From positions 1 through 64,000 of the forward strand of contig SVGW01000001.1 of the NCBI GenBank assembly GCA_015056125.1: a stretch of 64,000 bases of DNA, in the 5' to 3' direction. Under the pieces are notes generated by a model that worked only from the letters and a program-made list of their open reading frames with translations, ran no database searches and was not told the origin of the DNA. Shown here one piece after another: positions 1 through 9,133 of the stretch. The first letter of the stretch is position 1; each line of letters opens with the position of its first letter. Both the position numbers and the translations under genes were made by a program. The stretch is from Clostridiales bacterium. Lineage in GTDB: Bacteria; Bacillota; Clostridia; Christensenellales; Aristaeellaceae.

Positions 1-78
1 ATCGCTGTGAGCACAAAGGATTTATATCGTGGGATGATGCAACAAAACAATCCACCTTACCTCTTACGTAATCAGTAG
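1..78 (+). CDS. 3' end of an upstream gene (partial)
   Basis: The first frame is open from base 1 to a TAG at 76-78, giving 25 codons that end in PPYLLRNQ. A hairpin that could act as a terminator follows at once, which suits a gene end. The fragment is too short to identify a family. It could equally be a chance open stretch. Confidence 0.4.
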   Translation: MAVSTKDLYRGMMQQNNPPYLLRNQ

Positions 79-83
79 ATAAA

Positions 84-124
84 AAATACCGCGGGCACAA
101 TAAAACTGTGTGCTGGTGGTATTT
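84..124 (+). terminator. Probable terminator hairpin
   Basis: AAATACC at 84-90 pairs with GGTATTT at 118-124, and GCACA near 95-99 can pair with the TGTGC at 109-113. It lies 5 bases after the TAG at 78. The T-tract is weak, so termination efficiency is uncertain. From here to the promoter at 284 I see no gene. Confidence 0.45.
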
Positions 125-283
125 CGTTATGAATGTCTGAGTCTATCAACCATCTTTTGTGTTGCGATCAGTTGCCGGTAAGAAATGTGTAAACACCCTT
201 GACAAAACAACGCGAACGGAAAGAGGGGGGGTTGCTTGTTAGCTGATCCATTGTGTTTTTCCTGTATTTTGCAGTTTTCCCTC

Positions 284-311
284 TTGCACATGCTGGAATA
301 CATGGTATAAT
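284..311 (+). promoter_or_regulatory. Promoter of the TRAP transporter operon
   Basis: TTGCAC at 284-289 and a perfect TATAAT at 306-311 are separated by 16 nt. The AGGAGG ribosome site at 334-339 and the ATG at 349 follow at sensible distances. Confidence 0.7.
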
Positions 312-348
312 GTATACACAAATACAGAAATCCAGGAGGTTTTCCCTT

Positions 349-1317
349 ATGAAGAAGCGTATTCTTGCTCTGGCCATGGCTTTGATCCTGTTGGTGGGTA
401 TTACCGCTACGGCGTCCGCCGCTACTTTCATTTCCATTGCTACCGGCGGTACTTCCGGCACCTACTATCCTCTGGGCGGCGATATCGCCAATCTCTTTAA
501 CACCGTGATCAAGGACGTGAAGGCTTCTGCCCAGGCCACCGGCGGCTCTGCCGATAACCTGCGGCTCATGCAGGCTGGGGATGCCGAAATGGGCACCGTG
601 CAAAACGACGTGGCCATCTTCGCCTACACCGGCACCGATTCCTTTGAAAATGAGCAGATCACCGGTTTCAGCGTGGTTTCCTCCCTCTATGCCGAATATG
701 TGCAGATCGTGGTGCGCGCCGATTCCGATATCCAGTGCATCTCCGATCTCAAAGGCAAGGTGGTCTCTATTGGTGCTGCCGGCTCCGGCGTGTATACCAA
801 TGCGATGCATGTGCTGGAAGCTGCGGGCCTTACCGTGGATGATATCGATGCTCAGTATCTCAGCTTCGCCGAATCCGGCGATGGCCTGAAGAATAAGCAG
901 ATCGATGCGGCCTTCATTTGCGCCGGTATCCCCAATGCCGCTATCACCGAATTGGCCAGCACCACCGGCGTGCGCCTGGTGCCCCTCTCCGATGAGGAAG
1001 TGAATAAGCTGATCACTGCCCATCCCACCTATGCTAATCTGAAACTGCCCGCCGATGTATACGGCTTGGATGCCGATGTGAACAGCATCGCCATTACCGC
1101 GCTGCTTGTGTGCACCGATACTCTGGATGATGATCTGGTGTATGAAATGACCAAGGCGCTCTTTGAGCAGGAAGGCATCCTCACCCATGCCAAGGCTGCC
1201 GAAATCACCCTGGATACCGCCTTTGCCGGCGTGGGCGAACTGCCCTTCCATCCCGGCGCTGTGCGCTACTATCAGGAAGTGAATCTGATGGATGCCGACG
1301 GCAATATCATCAAGTAA
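349..1317 (+). CDS. TAXI family TRAP transporter solute-binding protein
   Basis: This is a secreted binding protein of 322 residues that should capture a small carboxylate or amino acid substrate outside the cell and hand it to the permease encoded next. Residues 1 to about 24 form a signal peptide (KKR, a hydrophobic core, then TASA). The mature protein starts with the ATGG-S-GTYYPLGG segment typical of TAXI (TRAP-associated extracytoplasmic immunogenic) proteins, and the length fits the family. The ATG at 349 was chosen because an AGGAGG lies 9 bases upstream and the hydrophobic leader starts there; the frame stays open further upstream but that part overlaps the promoter. The substrate cannot be told from sequence; glutamate or dicarboxylates are known for relatives. 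Confidence 0.9.
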   Translation: MKKRILALAMALILLVGITATASAATFISIATGGTSGTYYPLGGDIANLFNTVIKDVKASAQATGGSADNLRLMQAGDAEMGTVQNDVAIFAYTGTDSFENEQITGFSVVSSLYAEYVQIVVRADSDIQCISDLKGKVVSIGAAGSGVYTNAMHVLEAAGLTVDDIDAQYLSFAESGDGLKNKQIDAAFICAGIPNAAITELASTTGVRLVPLSDEEVNKLITAHPTYANLKLPADVYGLDADVNSIAITALLVCTDTLDDDLVYEMTKALFEQEGILTHAKAAEITLDTAFAGVGELPFHPGAVRYYQEVNLMDADGNIIK

Positions 1318-1342
1318 AATTTCCGTCAAACAATCCAATTTG

Positions 1343-1375
1343 TGCAGGGCGGCCATCACCGCCTTGCATTTTTCT
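1343..1375 (+). terminator. Terminator between binding protein and permease
   Basis: TGCAGGGCGG (1343-1352) pairs with CCGCCTTGCA (1359-1368), ten pairs with one G-U, around a six-base loop, followed by TTTTTC. No promoter was seen between this hairpin and the permease gene, so partial read-through would make much more binding protein than permease. Confidence 0.7.
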
Positions 1376-1409
1376 CTGAAAAAGAGATCAATCGGGAGGA
1401 GGAATCTCC

Positions 1410-3554
1410 GTGCAGGAAAATCCCCAGAATATGGCGGCTACGGAGGCTGAGGTTCAGGCGGTTATGGAAAAGTATGACCGGGAATCCGTCACCCGCCATC
1501 ATAAGAAATGGGCCAAGTGGCTGGTATTTGCCGTGTGCATTATTTTTTGCCTGGTGCAGCTCTACAGCGCGTTTACCGGGCGCGTAGCGGCCACCCAGCT
1601 TCGCCCCTTGCATCTTGGCTTTGTAATGAGCCTGGTGTATTTAATCTACCCCGTTACGAAAAAATCCCCCCGGGATAAGCTGCCTATCTATGATTTGATT
1701 CTGGCGGCGTTGGCCATGGGCGTGTGCCTCTATATCGCTTTGCAGCATGTGGAATTGGCCAAGCGCATCAACAGAAACACCGATCTGGATATTTATGTGG
1801 GCGCGCTGCTGATTATTTTGCTCTTTGAATGCTGCCGCCGGGTGGTGGGCCTGCCCATTATGGTGGTGGCCGTGGTGTTTATGCTCTATGCCTACTTTGG
1901 CCAGTATATGCCCGGGGATCTGATGCACAGGGGCTTCTCTGTGCGCCGGATCATCACCCAGTTGGTGTATACCACCGAGGGCATTATGGGCACGCCCCTT
2001 GGCGCTTCTTCCACCTTTATTTTCCTCTTTGTGCTCTTTGGCGCGTTTCTGGAGCGCACGGAGGTGGGCAATTTCTTTATTGATTTTGCCAATGCCATCG
2101 CCGGCCATAAGCGGGGCGGCCCGGCCAAGGTGGCTGTGCTGGCCAGTGCGCTGGAGGGCACGGTATCCGGCAGTTCCGTGGCTAATACCGTGGGCTCCGG
2201 CTCTTTCACCATCCCCATGATGAAGCGCTTGGGCTACCGCAAGGAATTTGCCGCGGCCGTGGAAGCCACGGCTTCCACCGGCGGCCAGATTATGCCCCCT
2301 GTCATGGGTGCAGCGGCCTTCCTCATGGCCGAATCCGTGGGCGTTCCCTATATGGAAGTGGTCAAGGCTGCCCTGATCCCTGCCGCCCTCTATTTCGTAG
2401 GCATCTATATCATTATTGAACTGGAAGCCCGGAAATACGGCCTGGTTGGCATGGATAAAGCCACCCTGCCTAAGTTCCTGCCCCTGGTAAAGAAAAAGGG
2501 CTATCTGATTCTGCCGCTGATTGTGATCATTGTCTTTTTGTCCATTGGCTATACACCCATTTTCTCTGCCTTGGTTGGCATTGCCTCCTGTGTGCTGTGC
2601 GATATCATCCGCCATGTGATCATCGGCGTGGTGGGCGCAATGGAAGCCCGCAAGGAGCGGAAGGAAAAGATTTCCGCCGCCAGGATTGCCGGGGATGTGG
2701 CCGTGCATACGGCGGAAGATGTGATCTTCTCCATGGATAAAGGAGCCCGGAATGTGCTGGGCGTGGCGGTGGCCTGTGGCATGGCGGGCATCATCGTGGG
2801 CATGATCACCTTAACCGGTATTGGCCTCACTTTGGGCAACAGCCTCACCGCCCTGGCTGGCGGCAACCAGTATTTGACCCTCCTGTTCACTATGCTGGCC
2901 TCCATCATTCTGGGCATGGGCGTGCCCACCACGGCCAATTACCTGATCACCTCCACCATCATGGCGGGCACGGTGATGAAGGTGGTGGGTTGCGATATGC
3001 TGGCGGCGCACATGTTTGTGTTCTACTTTGGCATCATTGCGGATATTACGCCGCCTGTAGCTTTGGCGGCCATGGCGGGGGCGGCCATCGCCAAGAGCGA
3101 TCCTTTCCGCACCGGGCTCAATGCGGTGAAATTGGCTATTGCCGCTTTCATCGTGCCCTACATCTTTGTATTCAATAATAAGATGCTCTTTATCGGCGCC
3201 CAGTGGTATGATATTTTGCAGATCGGCGTCACTTCCATTATCGGCATGATCGGCGTGGCCGCTGCCCTGGAAGGGTATATGACCCGGCATGCCCATCTGC
3301 TCCAGCGGATTTTGTTCCTGGCGGGCGGTTTGCTGCTTATCGAGCCCGGACTGATGACGGATATCGTGGGCATTGTGATCATCGCCGTTGCCTTCCTCTG
3401 GCAGGCCTTGGAAAACAAGCGCCTGGGCGGCAAGATGGTGCCCTCCGTTGGGTATTATAAGGATATGAGCGCGGGCAAACGCATCGGCTTTGTGCTGGCG
3501 GAATCCTTTGTGATGCTGGGACGGCTGGTGAAAGGAAAAGAGAAAAAGGCATAA
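1410..3554 (+). CDS. TRAP transporter fused permease, 4TM/12TM (DctQM-type)
   Basis: This 714-residue inner-membrane protein is the ion-driven channel for the TAXI binding protein encoded upstream. The small (DctQ-like) and large (DctM-like) subunits are joined in one chain, as is usual for TAXI systems. Hydrophobic helices start at about residue 38. The hallmark DctM segment TVSGSSVANTVG lies at 251-262, followed by a FTIPMMKRLGY and GGQIMPPVMGAAAF stretch; a second pseudo-repeat with GMGVPTTANYLI occurs further on. Start is the GTG at 1410, six bases after a GGAGGAGG run; no better ATG exists nearby. A terminator-like hairpin separates it from the binding protein gene. Confidence 0.93.
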   Translation: MQENPQNMAATEAEVQAVMEKYDRESVTRHHKKWAKWLVFAVCIIFCLVQLYSAFTGRVAATQLRPLHLGFVMSLVYLIYPVTKKSPRDKLPIYDLILAALAMGVCLYIALQHVELAKRINRNTDLDIYVGALLIILLFECCRRVVGLPIMVVAVVFMLYAYFGQYMPGDLMHRGFSVRRIITQLVYTTEGIMGTPLGASSTFIFLFVLFGAFLERTEVGNFFIDFANAIAGHKRGGPAKVAVLASALEGTVSGSSVANTVGSGSFTIPMMKRLGYRKEFAAAVEATASTGGQIMPPVMGAAAFLMAESVGVPYMEVVKAALIPAALYFVGIYIIIELEARKYGLVGMDKATLPKFLPLVKKKGYLILPLIVIIVFLSIGYTPIFSALVGIASCVLCDIIRHVIIGVVGAMEARKERKEKISAARIAGDVAVHTAEDVIFSMDKGARNVLGVAVACGMAGIIVGMITLTGIGLTLGNSLTALAGGNQYLTLLFTMLASIILGMGVPTTANYLITSTIMAGTVMKVVGCDMLAAHMFVFYFGIIADITPPVALAAMAGAAIAKSDPFRTGLNAVKLAIAAFIVPYIFVFNNKMLFIGAQWYDILQIGVTSIIGMIGVAAALEGYMTRHAHLLQRILFLAGGLLLIEPGLMTDIVGIVIIAVAFLWQALENKRLGGKMVPSVGYYKDMSAGKRIGFVLAESFVMLGRLVKGKEKKA

Positions 3555-3561
3555 AAATTCG

Positions 3562-3597
3562 ATGGCCTCTTGCTTTGTGCAGGAGGCCATTTATTTG
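3562..3597 (+). terminator. Terminator of the TRAP operon
   Basis: ATGGCCTC (3562-3569) pairs with GAGGCCAT (3583-3590), then a short T-rich tail. Confidence 0.65.
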
Positions 3598-3635
3598 ATA
3601 TTTGAATGAATTTTGTGCTTTCCAGGATGGGAAGG

Positions 3636-3664
3636 TTGAAATTATCTTGAGAATATCGTATACT
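3636..3664 (+). promoter_or_regulatory. Promoter of the PHP/phosphoesterase pair
   Basis: TTGAAA at 3636-3641, 17-nt spacer, TATACT at 3659-3664. It lies after the TRAP terminator and 40 bases before the next start codon, so the following two genes form their own unit. Confidence 0.7.
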
Positions 3665-3704
3665 AAATGCAATAAAAAAGGATACAGAAAGGGAGATTCA
3701 TGCA

Positions 3705-4631
3705 ATGAAGAGAACCATCTTTTTGCAGGATGAAAGCGCCGTATGGCTCAAGGGCAATCTGCACAGCCACAGCACCTTTTCCGATGGCGCTCTGACCCCG
3801 GAGCAAATGAAGGAAGCCTATAAGCACCACGGTTACGATTTTCTGGCCGTCACCGATCACGACGTGTATGCCGATACCCGCAGCCTCAGCGATGATACAT
3901 TCACTATGATCCAGGGCTTTGAGCTTTGGGGCAATAATTTCACCAATGATAAAGATATCCACGTGCATTTTTTGTGGGACGATGCCATGGAAGGCATTTC
4001 TCACGGACAGGTGCTGCATCTTCCCGAGCGCACGGGCAAGTGCTGCCAGGAATTTTCCTATGCCATGCGGGAAAAGGGTGCCTACGTGATGCTCAATCAC
4101 CCCCATTGGTCCATGCTCACCAGCCCCGAAGTGCTCGATGAAAACCCCTACCACGCCGTGGAAATCATCAACTACGGCACCGAATGGCTGGAAAACACCG
4201 GCGATAGCTCCGTGTTTTGGACCGAAATGCTCTATCGCGGCTGCAGGCTCTGGGGCGGCGGCGGCGATGATAACCACAATCATATTGAATTGGATTCCAT
4301 GTACAGCGATTCCTTTGGCGGCTTCACCGTGGTGAAGGCCCGGAACCGTTCTCCCAAAGCCATTTTGGAAGCGCTGAAAAGCGGCAGCTTCTACACCTCC
4401 ACCGGCCCCTCCATTTATGATTTCTATGTGGAGGATGATGAAATTCACGTGCTCTGCTCTCCCTGCGAGCGCATCTATGTGTGCGGCGAGCACCGGGCCC
4501 ATCAGCGCAAGATTGGCCGCCATGTGACCGAATTTGTGACCAAGCTCAAGGGCAAGGAGCATATGGTGCGCTGCGAATGCATGGATGCCGCCGGCCGTTC
4601 CGCTTACAGCAATCCCATCTTCCTGGATTGA
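3705..4631 (+). CDS. PHP-domain (CehA/McbA-type) metallohydrolase
   Basis: This 308-residue cytosolic protein has the metal-binding motifs of the PHP superfamily: HSH around residues 20-22 (NLHSHSTFSDG), TDHD at 50-53, a NHPHW stretch in the middle and a GGGGDDNHNH segment that supplies late metal ligands. CehA-type members are phosphodiesterases or related hydrolases; the actual substrate is unknown. The ATG at 3705 follows GGGAG. The next gene encodes a metallophosphoesterase 11 bases downstream, so the two probably act on the same phosphate ester or on successive steps. No signal peptide. Confidence 0.8.
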   Translation: MKRTIFLQDESAVWLKGNLHSHSTFSDGALTPEQMKEAYKHHGYDFLAVTDHDVYADTRSLSDDTFTMIQGFELWGNNFTNDKDIHVHFLWDDAMEGISHGQVLHLPERTGKCCQEFSYAMREKGAYVMLNHPHWSMLTSPEVLDENPYHAVEIINYGTEWLENTGDSSVFWTEMLYRGCRLWGGGGDDNHNHIELDSMYSDSFGGFTVVKARNRSPKAILEALKSGSFYTSTGPSIYDFYVEDDEIHVLCSPCERIYVCGEHRAHQRKIGRHVTEFVTKLKGKEHMVRCECMDAAGRSAYSNPIFLD

Positions 4632-4642
4632 TAGGAGGCACC

Positions 4643-5614
4643 ATGATCCGCAAGATTACGAAGAATCAGCCCCTGAAGATTTTGGGCTTCACAGATACCC
4701 ATCTGGACCATAACGAGGGCTGCTATCATTTGACCATGAAGCTGATTAGGGAAACCGTGGAAATGGAAAAGCCCGATCTGGTGGTGTTCGTGGGGGATAA
4801 TGTGACCTCCGGGGATAACCGGGGAAGGGCGGAGGAACTGGCCCATACCATGACCCAGCTCAAAACCCCCTGGGCGCCCGTGCTGGGCAATCATGAGGGG
4901 GACAACCCCTATTCCGTCACCCGCAGCGAGATGCTGGAAATTTTCCGCACTTCACCCTATTGCCTGGTGCCGGCAGAAAAGCCTGTTCTGCCGGACGGCA
5001 CCCCGGTGTATGGCGAACCCAACTATGCCGTTTCTCTCTATAATGAAGAGGGCAAGGTATGCCACAAGCTGTTTTTCCTGGAAAGCGGCACCGATATGGC
5101 GGCGGGGGATATTCTCAAATATGGTCCCACCGGCCAGGCGGAGGATCGGGATGACTATATCAAGCCTTCCCAAATCCAATGGTATCGTCAGGAAGTGCGC
5201 AAGGATGATTGTCCCTCCATGGTGTTTTGCCATATTCCGCTGCCCGAATTTCTTCCTGCCTGGGAAGAAGGAAAAGTGCTTTCCGGCAAAAAGCGGGAGG
5301 GCGTGTGCCGCCCCCGGCATAACAGCGGCATGTTTGATGCCATGAAGGAGGAAGGGAAAACGATCGCCTTCATTGCGGGGCACGATCATATCAACGATTA
5401 TCGTGTCATGTATCAGGGCATTCAATTGCTTTACAACCGCATGAGCGGCCTTTCCTCCTACAATGTGATCAGCAAGAAGCTGGAAAATAAGCTGCTTCAG
5501 GGTGCCACGGTGTATACCATCAATGCAGAAGGCCAGGTCAGCTTCGGCGATGTGATCTGGGAGGATACCTTCCCCCAGTATCATGATGATATATATGCCG
5601 TGATCAGGAAATAA
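4643..5614 (+). CDS. Calcineurin-like metallophosphoesterase
   Basis: This 323-residue protein contains the full set of two-metal phosphoesterase motifs: DTH at residues 18-20, GDN at 51-53, GNHE at 82-85 and a later GHDH. It should cleave phosphomono- or diesters; it most resembles the PhoD/YvnB-like cytosolic group, with no signal peptide. The start is the ATG at 4643 with AGGAGG seven bases upstream; the frame is open further upstream but that would run through the end of the PHP gene. It is co-transcribed with the PHP gene, and its 3' end faces the convergent pflA across a structured repeat. Confidence 0.85.
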   Translation: MIRKITKNQPLKILGFTDTHLDHNEGCYHLTMKLIRETVEMEKPDLVVFVGDNVTSGDNRGRAEELAHTMTQLKTPWAPVLGNHEGDNPYSVTRSEMLEIFRTSPYCLVPAEKPVLPDGTPVYGEPNYAVSLYNEEGKVCHKLFFLESGTDMAAGDILKYGPTGQAEDRDDYIKPSQIQWYRQEVRKDDCPSMVFCHIPLPEFLPAWEEGKVLSGKKREGVCRPRHNSGMFDAMKEEGKTIAFIAGHDHINDYRVMYQGIQLLYNRMSGLSSYNVISKKLENKLLQGATVYTINAEGQVSFGDVIWEDTFPQYHDDIYAVIRK

Positions 5615-5623
5615 AGAGGGGAC

Positions 5624-6000
5624 GATGAGGGGCGCTGCCCCTTACCCCGCAAGGGGCATTGCCCCTTGACCCTTCCTCCGGATATTGCTTGACTGTATCT
5701 GCAATCAGCGTGCCGGTGGAACGCCAAGCAACGAATATCGCCCACGGGCACGGCGGCATTTTATGCCGCCAACCGGATGCTTTGCATCCGGGAAAACGAG
5801 AAAAAATGCCGGTTGGAGAAAGCTTGCTTTCTCTCCCGGCATTTTCTCGTTTTAATTGTGCCCGTGAAATTGCTATTCCATTTCTTCAAGTTTCTTGCGG
5901 AAAAACCAAGGCTTTTTAAGTTTGCTTTGTCGCATACTGGAGTCCAGAGGAGGATCTCCTCTGGCGAGGGGTACAGGGGGCGAGAAGCCCCCTGCCTGGA
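5624..6000. repeat. Structured convergent-intergenic repeat, copy 1
   Basis: This ~380-bp element fills the space between the 3' ends of the phosphoesterase gene and pflA. Successive hairpins: GGGGC/GCCCC; CAAGGGGC (5650-5657) with GCCCCTTG (5661-5668); a closing stem CACGGGCA (5743-5750) with TGCCCGTG (5859-5866) that encloses three hairpins (GGCGGCAT type, CCGGATGC type, and a 61-nt hairpin 5793-5853 with AAAACGAG/CTCGTTTT ends); then CCAGAGGAG (5944-5952) with CTCCTCTGG (5956-5964) and a final GGGGGC/GCCCCC pair. The same order occurs at 41867-42243 and, truncated, at 12333-12490. It may be a bidirectional terminator, a mobile palindromic element or a structured RNA. Confidence 0.85.
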
Positions 6001-6005
6001 AGCAC

Positions 6006-6719
6006 TTACCCGCCATAGCTCCCCAGCAAGGCGCGGAGGGCGTCCATTTTTTCTTTATCCGGGGTGGGCAGATGGGCAAAGGGAAAGGGAATACCCATGG
6101 AATCATACTTGGTCTGGCAGATTTTTTTGAAGGGCAGAAGCTCAATTTTGTCCACGCAAGGGTGAGTCTTGGCAATGCAAAGAAGTGCGAGAATGTTTTC
6201 TTCTGTATCGTTCAGGGTAGGGATGATCACTTGGCGCAATGTGACGGGGATGCTCTGGGCGTTCAGGTAGGAAAGAAAGCGCAAGGGGTTTTCCATTTCG
6301 CATCCGGCATGGAGCCGGTAAAGGGCATCCTGGGTGTATTTGATATCCAGCAGCACCCGGTCAGTATTCTGAAGAAGGGCCGCGCAGCTTTCTGGGGCAA
6401 AGCAGCCGGAAGTATCCAGGCAGGTATGGATATTTTCTTCCTTGCACAGGCGAAAAATTTCCGCTGCAAATTCTTTTTGCATCAGCGGCTCTCCGCCGGA
6501 TAGCGTAACGCCGCCCTCCTTGCCAAAGTAGGCGCGGCAGCGAAGGGCTTTTTGCAAAATTTCCGGAGCCGAATACTCCGTTCCACCGTTTGGATCCCAA
6601 GTGTCAGGATTGTGGCAGCAGCCGCAGCGCAGGGGGCAGCCCTGGAAAAAGGCCACGAATCGCACCCCCGGGCCATCCAAAGTGCCCAGGCTTTGAAAGG
6701 AATGGATGCGTCCCGTCAT
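6006..6719 (-). CDS. pflA: Pyruvate formate-lyase activating enzyme
   Basis: This radical SAM enzyme installs the glycyl radical on pyruvate formate-lyase. Of 237 residues, C28, C32 and C35 form the CxxxCxxC cluster motif inside [18 protein letters not shown], and the N-terminal [14 protein letters not shown] segment is typical of PflA. GGEP, which helps bind S-adenosylmethionine, is present as SGGEPLMQ. It overlaps the 3' end of pflB by four bases (ATGA type), so translation is coupled and the activase is made with its substrate enzyme. Length matches the family. Confidence 0.95.
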   Translation of the reverse strand: MTGRIHSFQSLGTLDGPGVRFVAFFQGCPLRCGCCHNPDTWDPNGGTEYSAPEILQKALRCRAYFGKEGGVTLSGGEPLMQKEFAAEIFRLCKEENIHTCLDTSGCFAPESCAALLQNTDRVLLDIKYTQDALYRLHAGCEMENPLRFLSYLNAQSIPVTLRQVIIPTLNDTEENILALLCIAKTHPCVDKIELLPFKKICQTKYDSMGIPFPFAHLPTPDKEKMDALRALLGSYGG

Positions 6720-8947
6720 ACGGCTTCGTGGAAGGTGCGGCTGATCACTTCCCGCTGCTGCTCCCGGGAAAGCTTGTGGAAATTCACCGCATAGCCGGAT
6801 ACCCGGATGGTGAGATTGGGGAAAGCTTCGGGATTTTCATAGGCCTGCATCAGGGTTTCCCGATTGAGCACGTTCACGTTGATATGGTGGGCCATCTGGG
6901 CAAAATAGCCGTCCAGAATGGATACCAGATTTTGGGTACGCTCTTCTTTGTTGCGGCCCAGAGCATCCGGGGTGATGGAAAAAGTGTTGGAAATGCCGTC
7001 CCGGCAATCGTCATAGCTGATTTTTGCCACGGAATTTAAGGACGCCAAAGCGCCGTTTTCTTCCCGGTTGTGCATGGGATTGGCGCCGGGAGCAAAGGGC
7101 TCGGCATTTTTGCGGCCATCGGGGGTAGCGCCGGTATTTTTGCCATACATCACATTGGACGTGATGGTGAGCACGGAAAGGGTGTGGATGGCGCCGCGGT
7201 AAGCGGGGGTTTTGCGAAGGTGGGTAATCATATCATGGGCCAGGTTCTTAGCGATCAGGTCCACCCGGTCGTCATCGTTGCCAAATTTGGGGAAAGCGCC
7301 TTCGGTGGAAAAGTCCACAATGAAGCCTTCGCTATTGCGGATGGGGTGTACGGCGGCGTATTTGATGGCGCTGAGGGAATCGGCCACCACTGAAAGCCCT
7401 GCAATGCCAAAGGCCATGAACCGCTCCACGCTGGTATCGTGAAGCGCCATCTGGGTTTTTTCGTAGGCGTATTTATCGTGCATGTAGTGGATCACGTTCA
7501 TGGTGTTCACATACAGGTGGCTGAGCCAATCCATATACGTTTCCATCCGTGCCATCACCTGATCATAATCCAGGGTATCGCCCTGCAGGGGCTCCATCTG
7601 AGGGCCGATGGCCATGCTGCTGGAGGTGTCGTAGCCACCGTTGATGGCAATGAGCAGGAGCTTTGCCAGATTGCACCGGGCGCCGAAAAACTGCATCTGC
7701 TTGCCCACCTTCATGGCGGATACGCAGCAGGCGATGGCGTAATCATCCCCATAGATGGGGCGCATCAGATCATCGTTTTCATACTGGATGGAATCGGTGT
7801 CGATAGACACCTTGGCGCAGTATTTTTTGAAGTTTTCAGGGAGGGAATGGGCCCAAAGCACTGTGAGATTGGGCTCGGGGGAGGAGCCCAGGGTGTAGAG
7901 GGTGTTGAGCATACGGTAGCTGTTTTTGGTCACCAGCGTGCGCCCATCCTCGCCCATGCCGCCCACGGCTTCGGTGATCCACATGGGATCGCCGCCGAAA
8001 AGCTCGTTATATTCGGGGGTGCGCAGGTGGCGGGCCATGCGCAGCTTAATTACAAAATCATCCATCAATTCCTGGGCGCCTTCTTCGGTGAGGATGCCCA
8101 TGGCGATATCTCGCTCAATATAGATATCAAAGAAGGTGCTCACCCGTCCCAAAGACATGGCGGCGCCGTTTTGCTCCTTGATGGCGCCAAGATACGCAAA
8201 ATACGTCCACTGGATGGCTTCCCGGGCATTGGCGGCGGGTCGGCTGATATCAAAGCCATACATAGCCGCCATTTCCTTCATATAGCCCAGGAAGGCGATC
8301 TGCTGATAAAGCTCCTCATCCTGGCGGATCTGCTCGGTATCAAAGGCGGCGTCCGCCAGCTTAGCCTTATCCTTTTTCTTTTCGGCAATGAGCCTGTCCA
8401 CCCCATAGAGGGCCACCCGGCGATAATCGCCAATGATGCGGCCCCGGCCATAGGCATCGGGAAGCCCGGTGATTACGTGGCATTTGCGGGCCTTGCGCAT
8501 TTCATCGGTGTAGGCGCGAAATACGCCGTCGTTATGGGTGGTGCGGAAGCGGAATTCTTCTTCCACCTTGGCGCTGAGCTTGTAGCCATAGGCCTCGCAG
8601 GCCTGCTTCACCATGCGCATGCCCCCAAAGGGGTTCACCCCGCGCTTTAGGGGGCGATTGGTCTGCAAGCCTACGATAATTTCGTTTTCCTTATCGATAT
8701 AGCCGGGAGAATAGCTGGTAAGGGAGGATACGGTGGCCGTATCAATATCCAATACGCCGCCAAACTGGCGCTCCAGGGTGAACAGGCTTTGCACCTTCTT
8801 CATCAGCCCCTGGGTGCGCAGCGTGGGCCCGGAAAGAAAGGATTCGTTCCCTAAGTATTCCTTGTAATTGCGCTGAATGAAATCGCGCACGTTGATTTCG
8901 TTTTGCCAATCGCCGCCGGTGAAACCGTGCCAGTTTTGATGTTCCAT
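6716..8947 (-). CDS. pflB: Formate C-acetyltransferase (pyruvate formate-lyase)
   Basis: This 743-residue glycyl radical enzyme splits pyruvate with CoA into acetyl-CoA and formate during anaerobic fermentation. The adjacent active-site cysteines are C407-C408 ([10 protein letters not shown]), and the glycyl radical loop RVSGYAV near the C terminus places the radical at about G718. The start is the ATG at 8947 (MEHQNWHGF) because AGGAGG lies seven bases upstream; 39 further in-frame codons upstream belong to the leader. The gene is the first of pflB-pflA and has a promoter at 9099-9127 with a ~145-nt leader that can fold in two ways. Confidence 0.96.
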   Translation of the reverse strand: MEHQNWHGFTGGDWQNEINVRDFIQRNYKEYLGNESFLSGPTLRTQGLMKKVQSLFTLERQFGGVLDIDTATVSSLTSYSPGYIDKENEIIVGLQTNRPLKRGVNPFGGMRMVKQACEAYGYKLSAKVEEEFRFRTTHNDGVFRAYTDEMRKARKCHVITGLPDAYGRGRIIGDYRRVALYGVDRLIAEKKKDKAKLADAAFDTEQIRQDEELYQQIAFLGYMKEMAAMYGFDISRPAANAREAIQWTYFAYLGAIKEQNGAAMSLGRVSTFFDIYIERDIAMGILTEEGAQELMDDFVIKLRMARHLRTPEYNELFGGDPMWITEAVGGMGEDGRTLVTKNSYRMLNTLYTLGSSPEPNLTVLWAHSLPENFKKYCAKVSIDTDSIQYENDDLMRPIYGDDYAIACCVSAMKVGKQMQFFGARCNLAKLLLIAINGGYDTSSSMAIGPQMEPLQGDTLDYDQVMARMETYMDWLSHLYVNTMNVIHYMHDKYAYEKTQMALHDTSVERFMAFGIAGLSVVADSLSAIKYAAVHPIRNSEGFIVDFSTEGAFPKFGNDDDRVDLIAKNLAHDMITHLRKTPAYRGAIHTLSVLTITSNVMYGKNTGATPDGRKNAEPFAPGANPMHNREENGALASLNSVAKISYDDCRDGISNTFSITPDALGRNKEERTQNLVSILDGYFAQMAHHINVNVLNRETLMQAYENPEAFPNLTIRVSGYAVNFHKLSREQQREVISRTFHEAV

Positions 8948-9092
8948 GGTGATTCCTCCTGTTTGGCTGAATTGCCCAAAAGAAAAAGGACAATTCAACT
9001 TTGCATAAAAATCGAATTGCCCAGACGGTCGGCTCTCATAGCTTCCACACTCCCCCGCGGTCATCCGCGAAATCCGTCAGTCATGTGAACGC
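8948..9092 (-). promoter_or_regulatory. pflB leader with alternative pairings
   Basis: On the plus strand the nine-mer GAATTGCCC occurs at 8969-8977 and again at 9014-9022, and GGACAATTC lies between them at 8988-8996. In the mRNA the middle element can pair with either copy (nine pairs, one G-U), so the two hairpins exclude each other. A CGCGG/CCGCG hairpin lies further 5'. No known riboswitch was recognised. Confidence 0.4.
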
Positions 9093-9098
9093 ATATTT

Positions 9099-9127
9099 AT
9101 TGTAGCAAAGTATTTGGGCTTTGGCAA
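9099..9127 (-). promoter_or_regulatory. Promoter of pflB-pflA
   Basis: Read on the minus strand: TTGCCA (9127-9122), 17-nt spacer, TACAAT (9104-9099). Confidence 0.65.
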
Positions 9128-9133
9128 GCCTTT

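Noticed and set aside
199..204. A perfect TTGACA upstream of the TAXI gene.
   Set aside because: No -10 box lies 15-19 bases downstream; the promoter at 284-311 fits much better.
5659..6503. Open frames inside the first structured repeat and opposite pflA.
   Set aside because: They run through hairpins and antisense to pflA; the same frames are not kept in the other repeat copies.
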